Below, in pieces: positions 62,999 through 64,000 of a DNA stretch of 64,000 nt (positions are counted from its first letter, which is position 1; each line of letters opens with the position of its first letter). Source of the DNA: Paracoccus denitrificans (lineage in GTDB: Bacteria; Pseudomonadota; Alphaproteobacteria; Rhodobacterales; Rhodobacteraceae). Location of the stretch: contig VAFL01000001.1 of assembly GCA_005768755.1 (NCBI GenBank), forward strand, positions 1 to 64,000, read 5' to 3'. A program made the translations under genes and the position numbers. The notes under the pieces are model-generated. The model made no database searches and was not told the origin of the DNA. It saw nothing but the letters and a program-made list of their open reading frames with translations.

Positions 62999-64000
62999 TT
63001 GCCATCACAAAGACCCGTGGCGGACGGCCTGCCGCGTTGGGGCATCGTCGCCACCGTGGACGAGCCGGCGGCGGTTCTGGGGGCATGGGTCGCCCATCAC
63101 CTTGCCATCGGCGCCAGCGAACTGCATCTGTTCTTCGACCGCCCCAATCCAGAGGCAACGGCATTGTTGTCAGGGATTGATGGCGTCATCCTGCGCGAAT
63201 CCGGGGAAGATGGCTGGAAGTTGAAAGGCGGCAAGCGGCCCGGTCATCACGTTCAGCGGCAGGCCTATAACGCAACCCGTGTGTTAAACGAAAATTCGGT
63301 GGATTGGCTGATCCATTGCGATGCCGACGAGTTTTTGCGCCTGTCCTCCCCACTTGCAGAGGAACTGGCGACGACCGACCCGCGCAACGAATGGCTTCGA
63401 CTTTGCGTGCAGGAGCGGGTCTGGCCGGAAAATGGCGAAGGCGCCGACATTTTTGCGGGCCTGTTTCGCAGCCCGCTACCCGATTTCGCGGAAATCGGAG
63501 CGCAGCTTTACGGGCCCGAACGGGCAGCGCGCATGAATGCAGGTCTCAGCGGCCATGACGTGGGCAAATCCTGCGTGAGAACCGGGCGCGGCCACGTCAT
63601 GAACATTCACCGACCCGGCTCTGGCGGTGGCAGGAAGCGGTTCGATCTGCGCCATCGCAAGTCTGCTGTGGTTGAACTTCTTCACTTCAACGGCATGACG
63701 CGCATGCACTACATCGTGAAGATGCTGCGCAGGGCGCTGATCATGGCGGACGGATTGCGGATGCCGTCCTCGCCTGCCCGCAAGACACAGTTCGAAACCG
63801 CCGTCATGCGTGCCCGCGACCCCGCGGCGCTGACCGAGATGTGGCGAGAGGCGCAATGTCTGACTACTGAAGAGGCACAGATACTGGCCGATCTCGGGGT
63901 GCTGAATGATAGGCCGACAGATATCGTCGCCCATGCGCGCGCCATGTTCGGCGATCGCATCGACCTTAGCCCGGCCGGGTTCGACCGTGCCCTGATTGCC
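62999..64000 (+). CDS. Glycosyltransferase family 2 protein (start of gene, cut by window edge)
   Basis: A continuous frame from TTG 62999 runs to the window edge for at least 334 codons. TTG is chosen since ACAGGAG lies about nine bases upstream; a GTG at 63017 is the alternative. The protein has DDADEF-like DADEFL near residue 103, and other traits of the Glyco_tranf_2_4 family, such as GIVATVDEPAAVLGAWVAHHLAIGA, LRLCVQERVW and HFNGMTRMHYIVKML. It would transfer a sugar in surface glycan synthesis. It is divergent from sucC and shares the operator region. Confidence 0.8.
   Translation, partial: MPSQRPVADGLPRWGIVATVDEPAAVLGAWVAHHLAIGASELHLFFDRPNPEATALLSGIDGVILRESGEDGWKLKGGKRPGHHVQRQAYNATRVLNENSVDWLIHCDADEFLRLSSPLAEELATTDPRNEWLRLCVQERVWPENGEGADIFAGLFRSPLPDFAEIGAQLYGPERAARMNAGLSGHDVGKSCVRTGRGHVMNIHRPGSGGGRKRFDLRHRKSAVVELLHFNGMTRMHYIVKMLRRALIMADGLRMPSSPARKTQFETAVMRARDPAALTEMWREAQCLTTEEAQILADLGVLNDRPTDIVAHARAMFGDRIDLSPAGFDRALIA

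Overview
The window is high-GC bacterial DNA with the gene content and gene order of an alphaproteobacterium of the Rhodobacteraceae; Paracoccus or a close relative is my best guess. That rests on the long acidic L9, the DUF4167 protein, the SucB with two lipoyl domains, lptF-lptG-lptD-surA-pdxA-rsmA, and the Tat operon coupled to a DUF815 ATPase. No phage, insertion sequence or CRISPR array was seen. Most of the window is compact chromosomal housekeeping DNA, with start and stop codons often overlapping as ATGA.

Region by region. 1-1.4 kb: a sulfotransferase (cut or frame-disrupted at the window edge) and an AlgX/AlgJ-like SGNH-fold protein. 1.7-4.9 kb: a selenocysteine tRNA directly downstream of a PhnD/PhnC/double-PhnE ABC importer, which I interpret as a likely selenium-oxyanion transporter. 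5.2-11 kb: a CecR-type TetR regulator divergent from a YbhG-F-S-R type export system. 11.1-18.7 kb: a mixed set (exported small protein, Fsr-like MFS exporter, orphan TRAP binding protein, DsbA-like protein, Pit phosphate transporter, GFA protein, glyoxalase-related protein, Old Yellow Enzyme). 18.8-20.6 kb: glnB-glnA. 20.7-23.6 kb: an NTF2-like protein, tig behind a tRNA-Leu, and nnrD. 23.6-31.7 kb: BrkB, rpsF-rpsR-rplI, YceI, agmatinase, prfA-prmC, DUF4167. 31.8-40.1 kb: the LPS/outer-membrane biogenesis operon lptF-lptG-lptD-surA-pdxA-rsmA. 40.2-43.5 kb: pepA-holC and MarC plus a membrane retropepsin-like protease. 43.7-46.2 kb: tatABC plus DUF815 ATPase.

46.2-52.1 kb is the most unusual stretch: an ScfR/RamB-type regulator, a lone receiver protein, a small membrane protein overlapping a CrbS/CbrA-like histidine kinase with a sodium:solute-symporter domain, and then an orphan FliM/FliN-like protein with no flagellar genes near it. 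52.3-54.5 kb: infA, maf, a short RNase E/G, yacG, tRNA-Phe. 54.9-62.8 kb: the succinyl-CoA operon sucC-sucD-(lipoprotein)-(DUF805)-sucA-sucB, with a pair of GTGATCAC operator-like sites upstream. The window ends inside a glycosyltransferase that appears to start with TTG.

How the genes connect: the PII protein GlnB and GlnA form the nitrogen assimilation pair; SucABCD supply the lower TCA cycle; LptFG-LptD-SurA serve outer-membrane assembly; PrfA-PrmC are release factor and its methylase; TatABC export folded proteins. The SLC5-kinase module beside an ScfR-type regulator suggests control of acetate or other short organic acid use. All function calls come from reading protein sequences; no database search was run.
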